From Corynebacterium kroppenstedtii DSM 44385 (GTDB lineage Bacteria; Actinomycetota; Actinomycetes; Mycobacteriales; Mycobacteriaceae): 64,000 nt of DNA. Positions 25,728 through 35,753 of the stretch are shown piece after piece. Under the pieces are notes generated by a model, which saw only the letters and a list, made by a program, of their open reading frames with translations, did no database searches and had not been told where the DNA came from. The stretch covers positions 62,001 through 126,000 of the forward strand of contig NC_012704.1 of assembly GCF_000023145.1 (NCBI RefSeq), read 5' to 3'. Positions within the stretch are counted from its first letter, which is position 1. Each line of letters starts with the position of its first letter. The translations under genes were made by a program, and so were the position numbers.

Positions 25728-27935
25728 ATGACAGATACTCCTTCCGAGCGCCCCTCCGAGGACGTCACGACATCGCAAACCGCGCCGCACAAAAGCGCGA
25801 CGGGGAAAGACAATGTCGTTGAAATCGTTGCTCCCGTGTCCGGACGAGTCATTCCCATTGAAGACGTCCCCGATCCCATGTTCTCCGAAAAAGTCGTCGG
25901 AGACGGACTAGGAATCTCCAAGCCGAAAAGCGGGAAGATCCTAGCGCCCGTATCGGGGAAAGTCATGATGGTCGCCAAAACCGGCCACGCATTCGCGCTC
26001 AAAACCGAAAACGGGCTTGAAGTCCTGGTCCACCTAGGGATCGACACCGTCGAGCTCAAAGGTGAACCCTTCGATATGACGATCTCCCGAGGTGATCAGC
26101 TCCACGCTGGGGACAAAGTCGGCATCATGGATGTCGACGTCATTAAATCGGCGGGTAAAGACACCACCGTCATTGTCGCGATCACCAACACGGCGAAGAA
26201 GCTCGACGACCTCAAAGTTACGCACAAGGCCGTCACATCAGGTGACCCCGTTGCTGCTGCCACCCTGAAAAAGCCGAAGTCTGCCGAGAAATCGACGACG
26301 AGCGGTACGCAGGGAAGTAGTGCGGCCGGTGCGGCTGGGGGAGCTGCAGCAGGATCCACACCGGCATCCGTACCCGCAGCATCCGGCGAGGGTGCCGACG
26401 CCGAACAAGGCAACGCTGCTGAACAGGGCAACGTTGCCGCCGAACGTCCCGCTGATCTTTCCGGCTACGACGCCACCGCATGGGACGTCATCAACAATAT
26501 TGGCGGAAAAGAAAACATCAGCTCGCTGACGCACTGCATCACGCGAGTGCGCTTTTACCTCAAAGACGAATCCAAAGCCAACGATGACGCCGTCCGCGAC
26601 ACCGATGGCGTGATCGACGTCGTCAAAGCAGGTGGACAGTACCAAGTTGTTATCGGCCCCGCCGTCGAAGATGTCTACGATGCTGTGACCAAGCAGCTCG
26701 GGGACGTCGAAACAACAGACGCAGCCGATGCCGAACCCAAAGAACGCCCCACCACTCTCTGGGGCTGGGCCAAACTGGGCTTCAGCTCACTGATCGGCGT
26801 GATCACGGAATCCATGATTCCCGTTATCGGCCTGTTGGCTGCCGCCGGTATTTTGAAGGGCATCCTTGCGCTATTAGTGCAGGCAGGGTGGGTAGATGAC
26901 AGCACCCAGACCTACATCATCATTGATGCTATGGGCGACGCTGTCTTCTACTTCCTGCCCATCTTCGTCGGGTTCACCGCCGCCCGAAGACTTGGATCAG
27001 ACCCCATCATCGTTGCCATTGTCGGTGGTGTTTTGGCCTATCCGACGTTGGTAGACATGGCCTCAAAGCCAGGGGATAAATCTCTGCTTGGGATGTCGCT
27101 GAATGCCGAATTCTTCGGTCTGCCATTCCACATGGCGTCGTATAGCTACTCGATTTTCCCTATGATCGTCGCCGCGTGGCTGGCATCCATTGTGGAACCG
27201 TGGCTGAAGAAGGTCATTCCGACTGTGCTGCGCATGATCTTCGTCCCGCTGTGTGAAGTCGTTATCGTATCGCTGGCCATCATGTTGATTCTTGGCCCAG
27301 CCGTCATGTTTGTCTCGGAAGGCATTGCGTCGACTCTGATGTGGATCTACCACCTCTCGCCCACGATTTCTGGGCTTATCATCGGTGGTTTTTACCAGTG
27401 CCTCGTCATTTTCGGTCTGCACTGGGCGGTTATCCCGATTGTTACGGACCAAGTTTCCGGCCCTGGTGGGGATTCCCCGATCAACGCGATCATTTCCGCG
27501 ACCATGGTCGCCCAGGGTGGTGCAGTGCTCGCCATCTTCCTGAAGACCAAACTCCTCAAGATCAAAGAGCTTGCAGGTCCGGCAGCGATCTCCGCGTTCT
27601 GCGGAATTACCGAGCCGGCCATGTACGGTATCAACCTGAAATACGGCCGCGTGTTCATTATGGCTTCAATCGGTGGTGCAGCGGGCGGAATTCTGACTGG
27701 CATGTTCCACGTAACCATGTACGCATTCACCGGTGCGCTTGTTGGTTTCCCGTCGTTCCTCCCGCCGGGCGTGGGTATCGGCGCGAACTTCTGGGGTTAC
27801 CTCATAGCCTCGGTGACGTCACTGGTCGTCTCGTTTGTGCTGACGTACTTCTTCGGCTTCAAAGACAGCGACGTCGAAAATGGTCGCGAAGTCAAGAAGG
27901 TGCGGCTTGGTCGTCGTGACCCGGTGCAGAAATAA
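25728..27935 (+). CDS. PTS sugar permease EIIA-EIIB-EIIC, glucose/beta-glucoside superfamily
   Basis: 735 residues. EIIA (about 28-175) with active histidine in VLVHLGIDTVEL; an Ala/Gly/Ser-rich linker; EIIB (about 243-325) with active cysteine in SLTHCITRVRF; EIIC (about 345-720) with SAFCGITEPAMYGINLKYG. It takes up and phosphorylates a sugar using phosphate from HPr. The EIIC type is that of sucrose, trehalose and beta-glucoside permeases. The order A-B-C differs from the B-C-A order common in that group. AGGAAG precedes ATG 25728; an upstream in-frame ATG at 25542 lacks support. No sugar hydrolase or LicT-type antiterminator is adjacent, so the sugar is open. Confidence 0.92.
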   Translation: MTDTPSERPSEDVTTSQTAPHKSATGKDNVVEIVAPVSGRVIPIEDVPDPMFSEKVVGDGLGISKPKSGKILAPVSGKVMMVAKTGHAFALKTENGLEVLVHLGIDTVELKGEPFDMTISRGDQLHAGDKVGIMDVDVIKSAGKDTTVIVAITNTAKKLDDLKVTHKAVTSGDPVAAATLKKPKSAEKSTTSGTQGSSAAGAAGGAAAGSTPASVPAASGEGADAEQGNAAEQGNVAAERPADLSGYDATAWDVINNIGGKENISSLTHCITRVRFYLKDESKANDDAVRDTDGVIDVVKAGGQYQVVIGPAVEDVYDAVTKQLGDVETTDAADAEPKERPTTLWGWAKLGFSSLIGVITESMIPVIGLLAAAGILKGILALLVQAGWVDDSTQTYIIIDAMGDAVFYFLPIFVGFTAARRLGSDPIIVAIVGGVLAYPTLVDMASKPGDKSLLGMSLNAEFFGLPFHMASYSYSIFPMIVAAWLASIVEPWLKKVIPTVLRMIFVPLCEVVIVSLAIMLILGPAVMFVSEGIASTLMWIYHLSPTISGLIIGGFYQCLVIFGLHWAVIPIVTDQVSGPGGDSPINAIISATMVAQGGAVLAIFLKTKLLKIKELAGPAAISAFCGITEPAMYGINLKYGRVFIMASIGGAAGGILTGMFHVTMYAFTGALVGFPSFLPPGVGIGANFWGYLIASVTSLVVSFVLTYFFGFKDSDVENGREVKKVRLGRRDPVQK

Positions 27936-27952
27936 CGCGGTACATCGATAGG

Positions 27953-27994
27953 CTGGCGCTGGAGAGACCCAACGTAGGAATGCCCCAGCGCCGG
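27953..27994. terminator. Hairpin between convergent PTS and MmpL genes
   Basis: CTGGCGCTGG (27953-27962) pairs with CCAGCGCCGG (27985-27994), ten pairs with one G-T, loop 22 nt. It lies 18 nt after the PTS stop and 16 nt before the MmpL stop, suiting a bidirectional terminator. No T-run. Confidence 0.5.
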
Positions 27995-28009
27995 AATCGG
28001 GAACGTGCA

Positions 28010-30301
28010 TTAGGCCGACGTGTCCGTGGTCGTACTGCCTGACTTCCGTGACAGGCGGGACGGCCACCACACTCGTCGGCCAATTAATTCGACAATCGAC
28101 GGCACCAAGAACGTCCGCACGATAAACGTGTCGATAAGCACGCCCAACGAAATGATGATCGCCAGCTGAACCAGGAACTGAATCGGGATCACGAAGAGCG
28201 CGGCAAATGTGGCCGCCAGCACAAGCCCGGCACTGGTAATCACCCCGCCCGTGGAGACGAGCGAACGACGCATACCCTCGCGAGTGCCGGCACCAGGAGC
28301 TTCCTCGCGGACCCGCGTCATCAAGAAAATCGTGTAGTCAATAGCTAGCGCCACTAAGAAAATGAATCCGTACAGTGGCACCGTCGGATCTGCGCGATCC
28401 AAACCCACGGCCGTGAACAGCAACGACGCCACACCAAGCGCCGCGCCATAACTCAGCACCGTGCACAGCACCAGGACCAGCGGTGCGAGCAGCGAGCGCA
28501 ACAACGCAGCGAGCAAAATTGTGATCAACGCCAGAACAATCGGAACAATCACTTTCCGATCATGTACCGACGTTGCGTTGGTATCGACGTTGATCGCGGT
28601 AGTGCCACCGACTTCTGCATTCATGCCTTTCAATTCGTGACGCAACGTCGTGACCGTCTGTTGCGCGTCATCCGAATACACCGGCGACGTTAACGTGGCC
28701 GATAGCAAGACGTAGCCATCAACGACAGTGGGCGAACCGGACTGGCTAGGTTGAGAATTCGCTGTTCCTGCATCCATTGTTCCCGCCTGCACTGTCCCGT
28801 CGGGGGAAAGAGGGAGCGAGCCCGACGGAGAATCCGTACTCGACACCGATACCGATTCAACCCCCGTCGTTCCCTGAATAACGCGCACTGCAGACGCCAT
28901 CTTTTCTTCGGGAACCACGACGTATGCTGGAGAGCCCGAGCCTCCCGGGAAGTGCTCATCCAGCACAGCCTGGCCGTCGCGTGCCTGGCTGTCGCCCAAC
29001 ACGAATTCACTTTGGGGGACACCGTCGGCATGAAGCGTCGTCACCCCCACACAGCCGGCGGCCAACACGACCGATACTCCCACAGCCAACTGCCACGGGC
29101 GGCGCGACACAGTTTTCGCGACCCACGACCACACTGGTGACGCGGCGTCAGCTTTGCCCTCGGACGGCGTCGGCACGCGAGGCCAGAACACACGGCTGCC
29201 CGTAAGGAATAAAACAGCAGGTAGGAACGTCAATGAGATGACCATGGCGCAACCGATCCCGACCGCCGCGACCGGGCCCAGACCAGAGTTCGAGGCCAAG
29301 TCAGAGAACAGCAAGCACAGCAGGCCGGCAGAGACCGTCCCGGCCGAGGCAAGAATCGGACGCCACGAACCTAGCCACGCAGCGCGCGTCGCTTGCCATG
29401 CCGACCCGAGACGCGTATCCGAAGGCGGGAGCTTGCGTAATTCCTCCCTGTAGCGGGCGGTGTATAAAAGGCCGTAATCCGTCGCCGCGCCGATGACCAA
29501 AATGAAGAGAATGCCCTGGATCTGGCCGTTAATCATGACGACCTCCGACGACGCCAGCGCAACGTTAACCCCGACCGCGGCCGCCAATGCGATCATGGAG
29601 CCGAGTAGGACGAGGAACGGGAGGAAGGGCGACCGGTAAACGGCCACCAAAATGACCAACACGGCGGCCACCGTCACGAGCAGAAGTAGGCCGTCGATGC
29701 CGCTGAACGCGTCCGATAGATCAGCCGTATAGCCAGCTGGGCCCGTCACCCAGCCTTTGACGTCGGAGGGAAGATCGGACTTCAACGTCGATGTGAGGTC
29801 TTCCACCGCATCCGTCGGGTTGCTGTCGGATGGAAGCAGAACGAGCATTTGAGCAGCGGTTTTGTCGTCAGACGGAATGAAAGGGCTCGCCGAGTCGTCC
29901 CCTCCCGCAGCATCACGAAGTTGTTGAGTAACCGGACCCAGTGCGGAGATATCCAAGGGCTTCCCGTCGGACTGCTCAACAACAATGATCGCCGGGAGCC
30001 GATCTTGATCCCCGAACTCCTTGATCTTCTCCTGGACCTGCGCAGATTCCGACGATTGCGGCAGAAATGACGACTGGTCGTTCGTTGCAACGTTGCTGAG
30101 GTTGCCGAATTGTGGCCCGCCAAAGGACGCAATTCCCAGCCAGATCGCAATAATGATCACGCTGAGAGCGACGAGCTTCCCGGTTCGGGGCGATGTGCCG
30201 TTCTTTCCTACCGACGAGCTACCCCGCGCCGGGGTGGCCGGTGAAGTGGTGTCTCCCTCGGAGCGCGGAGAGCCGCCTGGGGAATGTGGAGTTGTCTTCA
30301 T
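28010..30301 (-). CDS. MmpL-family RND transporter
   Basis: About 763 residues, two MMPL repeats. Each has one helix, a large external domain, then five or six helices: the first around 40-390, the second from about 430. Typical segments: GAATDYGLLYTARYREELR and, in repeat 2, FLVALAIDYTIFLMTRVREE, whose aspartate-tyrosine pair (D-Y) is the proton-relay site of MmpL proteins. MmpLs export envelope lipids in mycobacteria and corynebacteria. ATG at 30301 has GAGG upstream; the frame begins earlier but less plausibly. Divergent from a gene with an HHxxxDG acyltransferase motif, which recalls the PapA-MmpL pairs of mycobacteria. Confidence 0.9.
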   Translation of the reverse strand: MKTTPHSPGGSPRSEGDTTSPATPARGSSSVGKNGTSPRTGKLVALSVIIIAIWLGIASFGGPQFGNLSNVATNDQSSFLPQSSESAQVQEKIKEFGDQDRLPAIIVVEQSDGKPLDISALGPVTQQLRDAAGGDDSASPFIPSDDKTAAQMLVLLPSDSNPTDAVEDLTSTLKSDLPSDVKGWVTGPAGYTADLSDAFSGIDGLLLLVTVAAVLVILVAVYRSPFLPFLVLLGSMIALAAAVGVNVALASSEVVMINGQIQGILFILVIGAATDYGLLYTARYREELRKLPPSDTRLGSAWQATRAAWLGSWRPILASAGTVSAGLLCLLFSDLASNSGLGPVAAVGIGCAMVISLTFLPAVLFLTGSRVFWPRVPTPSEGKADAASPVWSWVAKTVSRRPWQLAVGVSVVLAAGCVGVTTLHADGVPQSEFVLGDSQARDGQAVLDEHFPGGSGSPAYVVVPEEKMASAVRVIQGTTGVESVSVSSTDSPSGSLPLSPDGTVQAGTMDAGTANSQPSQSGSPTVVDGYVLLSATLTSPVYSDDAQQTVTTLRHELKGMNAEVGGTTAINVDTNATSVHDRKVIVPIVLALITILLAALLRSLLAPLVLVLCTVLSYGAALGVASLLFTAVGLDRADPTVPLYGFIFLVALAIDYTIFLMTRVREEAPGAGTREGMRRSLVSTGGVITSAGLVLAATFAALFVIPIQFLVQLAIIISLGVLIDTFIVRTFLVPSIVELIGRRVWWPSRLSRKSGSTTTDTSA

Positions 30302-30588
30302 GTGGGCCGACCTCGGGAAACTGGGGGATATAGCTGGGGAAACGCGGGTGAATAGCTCTGGGAATGCGGAGACTACGGTCATCTTTCAAGCAGTGGTTCC
30401 CAGTCTAGGGGAGATGGTTAGGGAAGATGCCTGAGTCCAGCGTCGACAATAAAAAAGTTGGTAGGAAAGATAGAGGGGATAACGCACAGCAGTCACTGTC
30501 GTGGGCAGTCGCTGCAGGCGCATAAATTAGTTACACAAGTTAAGCCCGGCGCTGGACTGCAGGGTGCTGAACGAAGGAAACGGATAAT

Positions 30589-31905
30589 ATGACCATTCCC
30601 CGAGATAGAACGACGCTCCGCCGCCGCCTTACGAGCCTTTTCCAAGATTGGCGGTGGGACGGAACCTGGTCCCTGCGCACGATTCCCACCGACGGGCGTG
30701 CTCCTTTATTTGGCGACGACGCACAATGCCAACGCCACCGTCGCGTGATTACCGACATGATCACGGAAGGCTTCCCGGGGACCGACGTTCACTTTGTGAA
30801 CCTAGAGAGTTCAGCGGCGGAGCCGGATGCGTCCGATGACCCAGCCGCGCCTGCCTGCCTCATCACCCTGATGTGCCACGACCTCGCCGACAAGGACGAG
30901 CGGCCGCTGACGCAGATCTTTGTGTATCAACTCGGAGTGTGGCGGGGGTTCGCGATCCACCACATGTGGGGCGACGGGCCCACGATGCGGGATCGGCTCG
31001 GGAGTGTGTATGCATATGTGGGATCCCTATGGCCGTGTGGGCGTTTTGCCAGCGTCGGCCATGACCAGCCGGAAAACGGCAAGCCCACGGTGGCACCGCG
31101 AAAACTTACCCGTAACGATGCCACCTTCCTCATGCAATTCGGTGCGTGGGTGGAAACGCTGATCAGACGACCGCGAGCAACGTTGCGCAGCGTCAAAGAT
31201 GTTCTGAGCGCTGAAAAAGCGTCGTCGGATAATCACGCGAACGACCAGCAGGCCATGAACCGGCAGCCGGTGGACGCGGGCCCGGCGGAGTTACTCACCA
31301 CCACCTTGACGTACACATGGGAAGGTCAGGAGGGAGAGAAACCAAGGGCTATTCCTCTGGCGTGGGATTGGTGGAATGAGCTGAACAACCAGCTTGATGA
31401 GGGCGACGGTTATCTCGATCCCAACGAGTTTTGGCTCATCGTTGGGCTGCGTCGCAACAGTAAAATTCTGGCTCACCGCGGCGGGAATCTCCTTGTGAGA
31501 TCGCGGATTACCGTTGGGGGTTCACGCGATACCGACATTGCAGCGACAAAAGAACGCTTGAAATCGCCGTTCGCGGTCACCCGCGCAGCTCTGAGCGCCG
31601 CGCCACAATTAGTGAAGCAACTTCTGCAGTTGCCGCGCACGGTTTCTTTGCCCCCGATGGATATCCGATCCGCTACCAGCCCGTCCTCGATCACCACCAT
31701 GTGGACCTATAACCGTCTGGCCACCGATGAACCCCAAGAAGTCGCCGTCGGAACGCAAGGGCTCGGAACCCTACTGGTCGGCAGTTTTGAAGAAGGCCAC
31801 ACTTATCGCGTCATCATTTCTGGATTCGTGTCCCAGAAAGTGCACCGCGCCGGGGTGGAAGCGTTGGATCGCGTCGTAAAAGACGCAGGTTATACGCGGG
31901 TATAA
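30589..31905 (+). CDS. Unknown protein with an HHxxxDG motif (acyltransferase-like)
   Basis: 438 residues, no signal peptide or obvious helix. HHMWGDG at residues 124-130 matches the HHxxxDG catalytic motif shared by WS/DGAT enzymes, PapA acyltransferases and NRPS condensation domains; it follows a hydrophobic strand (FVYQLGVWRGFAI) and precedes a helix, as in that fold. Length fits the family (about 420-460). The second PapA-type motif (DFGWG) is not visible, but the region TMWTYNRLATDEPQEV with GTLLVGSFEEGHTYRVIISG resembles a family C-terminus. AAGGAAA lies about 10 nt before the ATG. Divergent from the MmpL gene. Possibly acylates a lipid that MmpL exports; unproven. Confidence 0.5.
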   Translation: MTIPRDRTTLRRRLTSLFQDWRWDGTWSLRTIPTDGRAPLFGDDAQCQRHRRVITDMITEGFPGTDVHFVNLESSAAEPDASDDPAAPACLITLMCHDLADKDERPLTQIFVYQLGVWRGFAIHHMWGDGPTMRDRLGSVYAYVGSLWPCGRFASVGHDQPENGKPTVAPRKLTRNDATFLMQFGAWVETLIRRPRATLRSVKDVLSAEKASSDNHANDQQAMNRQPVDAGPAELLTTTLTYTWEGQEGEKPRAIPLAWDWWNELNNQLDEGDGYLDPNEFWLIVGLRRNSKILAHRGGNLLVRSRITVGGSRDTDIAATKERLKSPFAVTRAALSAAPQLVKQLLQLPRTVSLPPMDIRSATSPSSITTMWTYNRLATDEPQEVAVGTQGLGTLLVGSFEEGHTYRVIISGFVSQKVHRAGVEALDRVVKDAGYTRV

Positions 31906-31956
31906 CGGGCCGCCGCGGTACGCGCTCAGCCTGCACGCGCCACGCTACGCTCCCCC

Positions 31957-33198
31957 TCAGACCTGAGCGTGCCGCCCCTGCGTCGACACTGGAGAACACA
32001 AGTATGGCACCGCGACAATGCTCACCGTCATAATCGCGCAGAACAGATAAACAACCGGCCCACCGTGTAACACGAGCGGGGCAAGCATGAATAACACGGC
32101 GCGAGCACCGCTCCACACCATGTACCCTCGCTGTTTGCCCACGATAACCGGGTACTTCGAAAGCATCGCGGAGACCATTCCCGTCGTCGCGTACAACGAA
32201 AGCGCAATAAACAGTGGAAGATAGTCCGCCCCCAGGTACGCGCGATCATTCCACACAATGGCCGCATACTGGACCAAGGCCGTCCCCACACCGAGTACCA
32301 CGGCCACAATCGTCGCAATGCGCAACTGCACGCGGTAACCGTCGGGGTCGTTGTTGCGGATCGCCTTCGACGCGGGAGCCTCAAAGCTGGGGGAGACAAC
32401 CTGCTGTGCCAGCGTCAAGAACCCACCGTAGAGACGGACAACAATTGCCCATGCGTTCGCATAGGAACCCAGGACCGGCGTGACCATTCCCTGAATCTGG
32501 AAGCCGATATCGCCGAAAAAAGTGCCTGTTGTCGCTTCCTTGTGTTCCCGGATGTAGGACCGCAAGGGCGAGGCAAACACCGACGGGAACGCCACCAATG
32601 ACGACCACTCCCGCTTAATCGCTGCCCCCACCTGCTGGTTCGTCGCCCGGGCCAATAACACCGCGCCCACCACGTAGTTCAGCGCGGCGACATAAATGAG
32701 GCCCTCACGGACGGGGACGAGGAACACAACCACGCAGGTCGCCACAATGTTCACTACGCCGTAGAGAAAACGAACCCGCGAATACACGTCCATTCGGTCT
32801 TCGCGAATCGTGATCGCCACGTACATGTTGTACACAGTGATCGCCACGGTCGCGAGCATCGCCCACAGCACCCGCGCCGACCACGCAGGATGGAGCCACA
32901 TCAGCGCAACGCCCACAACACCCAGCATGACCGTGCCAACCATCGCCATAAAACCCGAGGCAGCCGTCGAAAATGACAGTCGGTCGTCGGGAAGGCGGAG
33001 ATACACACTGTGGTAACTCAACGTCATCGTGCGGGACACGATCATGCCCAGGGACACCGGAAACAGCATGTAGGCCACCATCCCCGGCTGCTTGGCCACC
33101 ACCGGCACCACCATGGCCACGAAGTTCAGCGCCTGGCCGATGAGGGCTGGGCCGAAGCGTGAATACAGCTGCCGAAGACGCGTTAAGGCGTTCCCCAT
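31957..33198 (-). CDS. Wzx-like polysaccharide flippase
   Basis: 413 residues, about twelve hydrophobic helices. N-terminal segment RFGPALIGQALNFVAMVVPV and FFGDIGFQIQGMVTPVLGSY near residue 225 resemble the MATE/MurJ/Wzx (MVF) superfamily; FEAPASKAIRNNDPDGYRVQ near 275 is a typical central loop. It would flip a lipid-linked glycan across the membrane and could serve the exopolysaccharide locus 6 kb away, which has no flippase of its own. It ends 51 nt from the stop of the HHxxxDG gene (convergent). Start at ATG 33198; no clear ribosome site examined beyond a purine-rich stretch. Confidence 0.75.
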   Translation of the reverse strand: MGNALTRLRQLYSRFGPALIGQALNFVAMVVPVVAKQPGMVAYMLFPVSLGMIVSRTMTLSYHSVYLRLPDDRLSFSTAASGFMAMVGTVMLGVVGVALMWLHPAWSARVLWAMLATVAITVYNMYVAITIREDRMDVYSRVRFLYGVVNIVATCVVVFLVPVREGLIYVAALNYVVGAVLLARATNQQVGAAIKREWSSLVAFPSVFASPLRSYIREHKEATTGTFFGDIGFQIQGMVTPVLGSYANAWAIVVRLYGGFLTLAQQVVSPSFEAPASKAIRNNDPDGYRVQLRIATIVAVVLGVGTALVQYAAIVWNDRAYLGADYLPLFIALSLYATTGMVSAMLSKYPVIVGKQRGYMVWSGARAVLFMLAPLVLHGGPVVYLFCAIMTVSIVAVPYLCSPVSTQGRHAQV

Positions 33199-33269
33199 CC
33201 GTCACCTCATTATTTCTTCACTCGCCATCGACAACCGTTGAGCTCACAGCGGTACGCCACCACAGACGG

Positions 33270-35447
33270 CTACCAAATCTGGACGCGGTCCTTCGGATCC
33301 AGCCACATTCCATCGCCTGGGTGGACGTCGAAGGCCTCAGCAAATTCGTTGATATTTCTGGCTATGACATTACATCGGAACTCAGACGGCGAGTGGGGAT
33401 CGATCGCCAAGTACTGAGCGCTCAGCTGCGGACGGATGGCGGTGCGCCACACGTTTGCCCAGGCCAGGAACAGTCTCTGCATGGCCGTGAAGGTGGGGGC
33501 GTCGTCGTAGTTCATGCCCGTGTCCCCGTCCGACTCCTTGCCCAGCGGTGCCAGGGCGGTGCCGTCGGTAAGAAGGAAGGGCATCTCCAGGGACGTTTCG
33601 GGTGTGAGCCCCTGGTCCTCGAGGTACAGGCGGTAGGCCACCACAGCAATGCCCAAGCCACCGAGGTCGCCGATGTTCTCGCCGAGGGTGAAACGACCAT
33701 TGACGTGCTGGGCAGTCAGCCCGCGCTGCCCAAGACCCTTCGGGATGAGCGGGTTGAACTGATCCACCAACTTCCCTGTCAGCTTTTCAAAGGCTTCGCG
33801 ATCTTCCGACGTCCACCACGAGTTCAAATTGCCCTCGCCATCGAACTGGGAGCCTTGGTCGTCGAAACCGTGGCCGATTTCGTGGCCGATCACCGCGCCA
33901 ATACCGCCGAAATTCTGGGCCATATCCGCGTCGGGATTGAAGAACGGCGGGCGAAGGATCGCAGCAGGGAACGTGATGTCATTGACCACCGGGTTATAGA
34001 AAGCGTTGACCATTTGGGCCGGGGCCACCCACTCGGACCGGTCCGTCGGGTTCCCCACCTTGGCGATCTCATACCGGTGGCGCCACGCCGCCGCACGTCG
34101 GGAATTAGCTACTAAATCCTCGCCATGAGGGGAAAACTCCAGGTTGTCGTAGGTTTTCCACTGATCTGGGTAAGCAATTTTCGCGCGGAAAGTTCCGAGC
34201 TTCTCCAGCGCGCGATCCCGCGTATCCGGCGTCATCCAATCGAGGTTGCTAATTCGCTGGCGGTACGCCTTCAGCAGGTAATCCACCAGGGACAGCATCT
34301 TCTGCTTGTGCTCGGGTGGGAAATGGCGTGCGACGAACTCCCGGCCGATATCGTCGGAAATGCTGCCATCAAGGAAGGACACCGCTCGCTTCCACCGGGC
34401 CCGCTGCTCGGTCGAGCCCGACAACACGCGCCCGTAGAAGTTAAACGACTCGCGGCTCACGTCCTCGGCCAGCAACGACGCGCGCTGCGTCAAGATCTGC
34501 CACCCGGCCCACAGTTTCAGCACGGACAGATCCGTTTCCTGGGCCAGCGTCGCCACATGCTCCAGGTAGCTAGGTTCGCTGACCACGATCGTGTCCGTCG
34601 ACAATTCTGTCGCTTCCAGCCATGTTTTCCACGGGAAACCGGTGGGCAAATCGTCCACGGGGGTGGGGTTATAGGTCTTGAGCGCGTCGCGAGTGTCCTC
34701 CACATTCCAGTGCCCCTTCGCGAGGCGCGTCTCGAAGTCAATGATCGCCTCCGCCAACTTCTCATTCGACTCGTCGGCGAATTCTGCCGGGACCAGGGGA
34801 GAGTCCTGCCACTCTGGGCCGCTGGTGGCATCGCGAGCCATCGTCAGCATCGTCGCAATGTGCTCTTTGAGCTTGTCGACGATGGGCCGGTGAGCGTCTT
34901 CGCGGTAATAGGCCTCATCGGGAAGGCTGAGCCCGCCTTGATTCAAATAGGCCGCGTCGACGGGGGAATCCGACGCCTTCGCCACGTAATAACCGGCTAA
35001 ACCACTAATCCCGACGACGTCTAACGCGCCGAGTGCCCGCGCAAAATCCTCAAGATTATCGACGTTGATACGTGTGAGATCCTCCTTCATCGGAGCAAAC
35101 CCGGCCTGGTTGACGCTCTTGTCGCCGTCGACGTCCATGAAGCTTGTGAATCCCGCGCCGATCCGCGTGGTGGGGTCGGCGTCTTTGATAATCGCGTTGA
35201 CATCTTCTTCTGCCTGGTCGCGGAGGGTGTGGAAGGTGCCGTCGACGGGGCGATCGTCGGGGATGGGGTGGTGCGATAGCCAAGGGCCGGACACGTACCG
35301 GTAGAGATCGTCGCGGGGTGAAGGACGAGAAGCTGGGACCTCTGAAATGTTGTCAGGAATCGATGTTTCGCTCGCGTGGTTGTTCTGCGACGGCTCGTTC
35401 TGTGCTGATGCGTTGCCCGATGGTGCCGTGGGCTCGGGATTGTTCAC
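33270..35447 (-). CDS. M13 family zinc metallopeptidase (PepO/neprilysin-like)
   Basis: About 725 residues. The zinc motif HEIGH is in IGAVIGHEIGHGFDDQGSQF near residue 520; the third ligand and catalytic Asp are in GENIGDLGG near 590; the C-terminus DPKDRVQIW matches the family end with its conserved W/V. Such enzymes cut oligopeptides; no signal peptide is visible so it is probably cytoplasmic. The first ~45 residues (Asn/Pro/Ser-rich) are an extension. GTG at 35447 has AAGGAAGG 8 nt upstream; a farther in-frame start at 35507 has none. Stands alone between convergent/divergent neighbours. Confidence 0.92.
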   Translation of the reverse strand: MNNPEPTAPSGNASAQNEPSQNNHASETSIPDNISEVPASRPSPRDDLYRYVSGPWLSHHPIPDDRPVDGTFHTLRDQAEEDVNAIIKDADPTTRIGAGFTSFMDVDGDKSVNQAGFAPMKEDLTRINVDNLEDFARALGALDVVGISGLAGYYVAKASDSPVDAAYLNQGGLSLPDEAYYREDAHRPIVDKLKEHIATMLTMARDATSGPEWQDSPLVPAEFADESNEKLAEAIIDFETRLAKGHWNVEDTRDALKTYNPTPVDDLPTGFPWKTWLEATELSTDTIVVSEPSYLEHVATLAQETDLSVLKLWAGWQILTQRASLLAEDVSRESFNFYGRVLSGSTEQRARWKRAVSFLDGSISDDIGREFVARHFPPEHKQKMLSLVDYLLKAYRQRISNLDWMTPDTRDRALEKLGTFRAKIAYPDQWKTYDNLEFSPHGEDLVANSRRAAAWRHRYEIAKVGNPTDRSEWVAPAQMVNAFYNPVVNDITFPAAILRPPFFNPDADMAQNFGGIGAVIGHEIGHGFDDQGSQFDGEGNLNSWWTSEDREAFEKLTGKLVDQFNPLIPKGLGQRGLTAQHVNGRFTLGENIGDLGGLGIAVVAYRLYLEDQGLTPETSLEMPFLLTDGTALAPLGKESDGDTGMNYDDAPTFTAMQRLFLAWANVWRTAIRPQLSAQYLAIDPHSPSEFRCNVIARNINEFAEAFDVHPGDGMWLDPKDRVQIW

Positions 35448-35753
35448 GGTTATGACCTTCCTTTCATCTGTGAGGAACGATAGCGGGCGGGTGGGACATG
35501 CAGACACGCAACCATAGTGGGTAACGCGGCCGGTCTGGGGTTGTCGACATCCGTTTATGGTGAGTTGTGGGCTGCACAGCCCAGGTGATTTTGGTTACAA
35601 AACAGGATTTTATTAGCTATAAGAAGTGGGGAAATGGGCAGGTCATCACCCAGATACTACTCACCGGTCGTCATTCTGTGGTGCTTTCCGTACAAAAACT
35701 ACGCGCGCAGGCACCCTGATGTCTCACTGTGCTGTTATTGTCTTTCGTCATGA

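Noticed and set aside
34125..35000. A 291-codon plus-strand frame opposite the M13 peptidase
   Set aside because: Antisense shadow; the peptidase reads through intact with its zinc motif.
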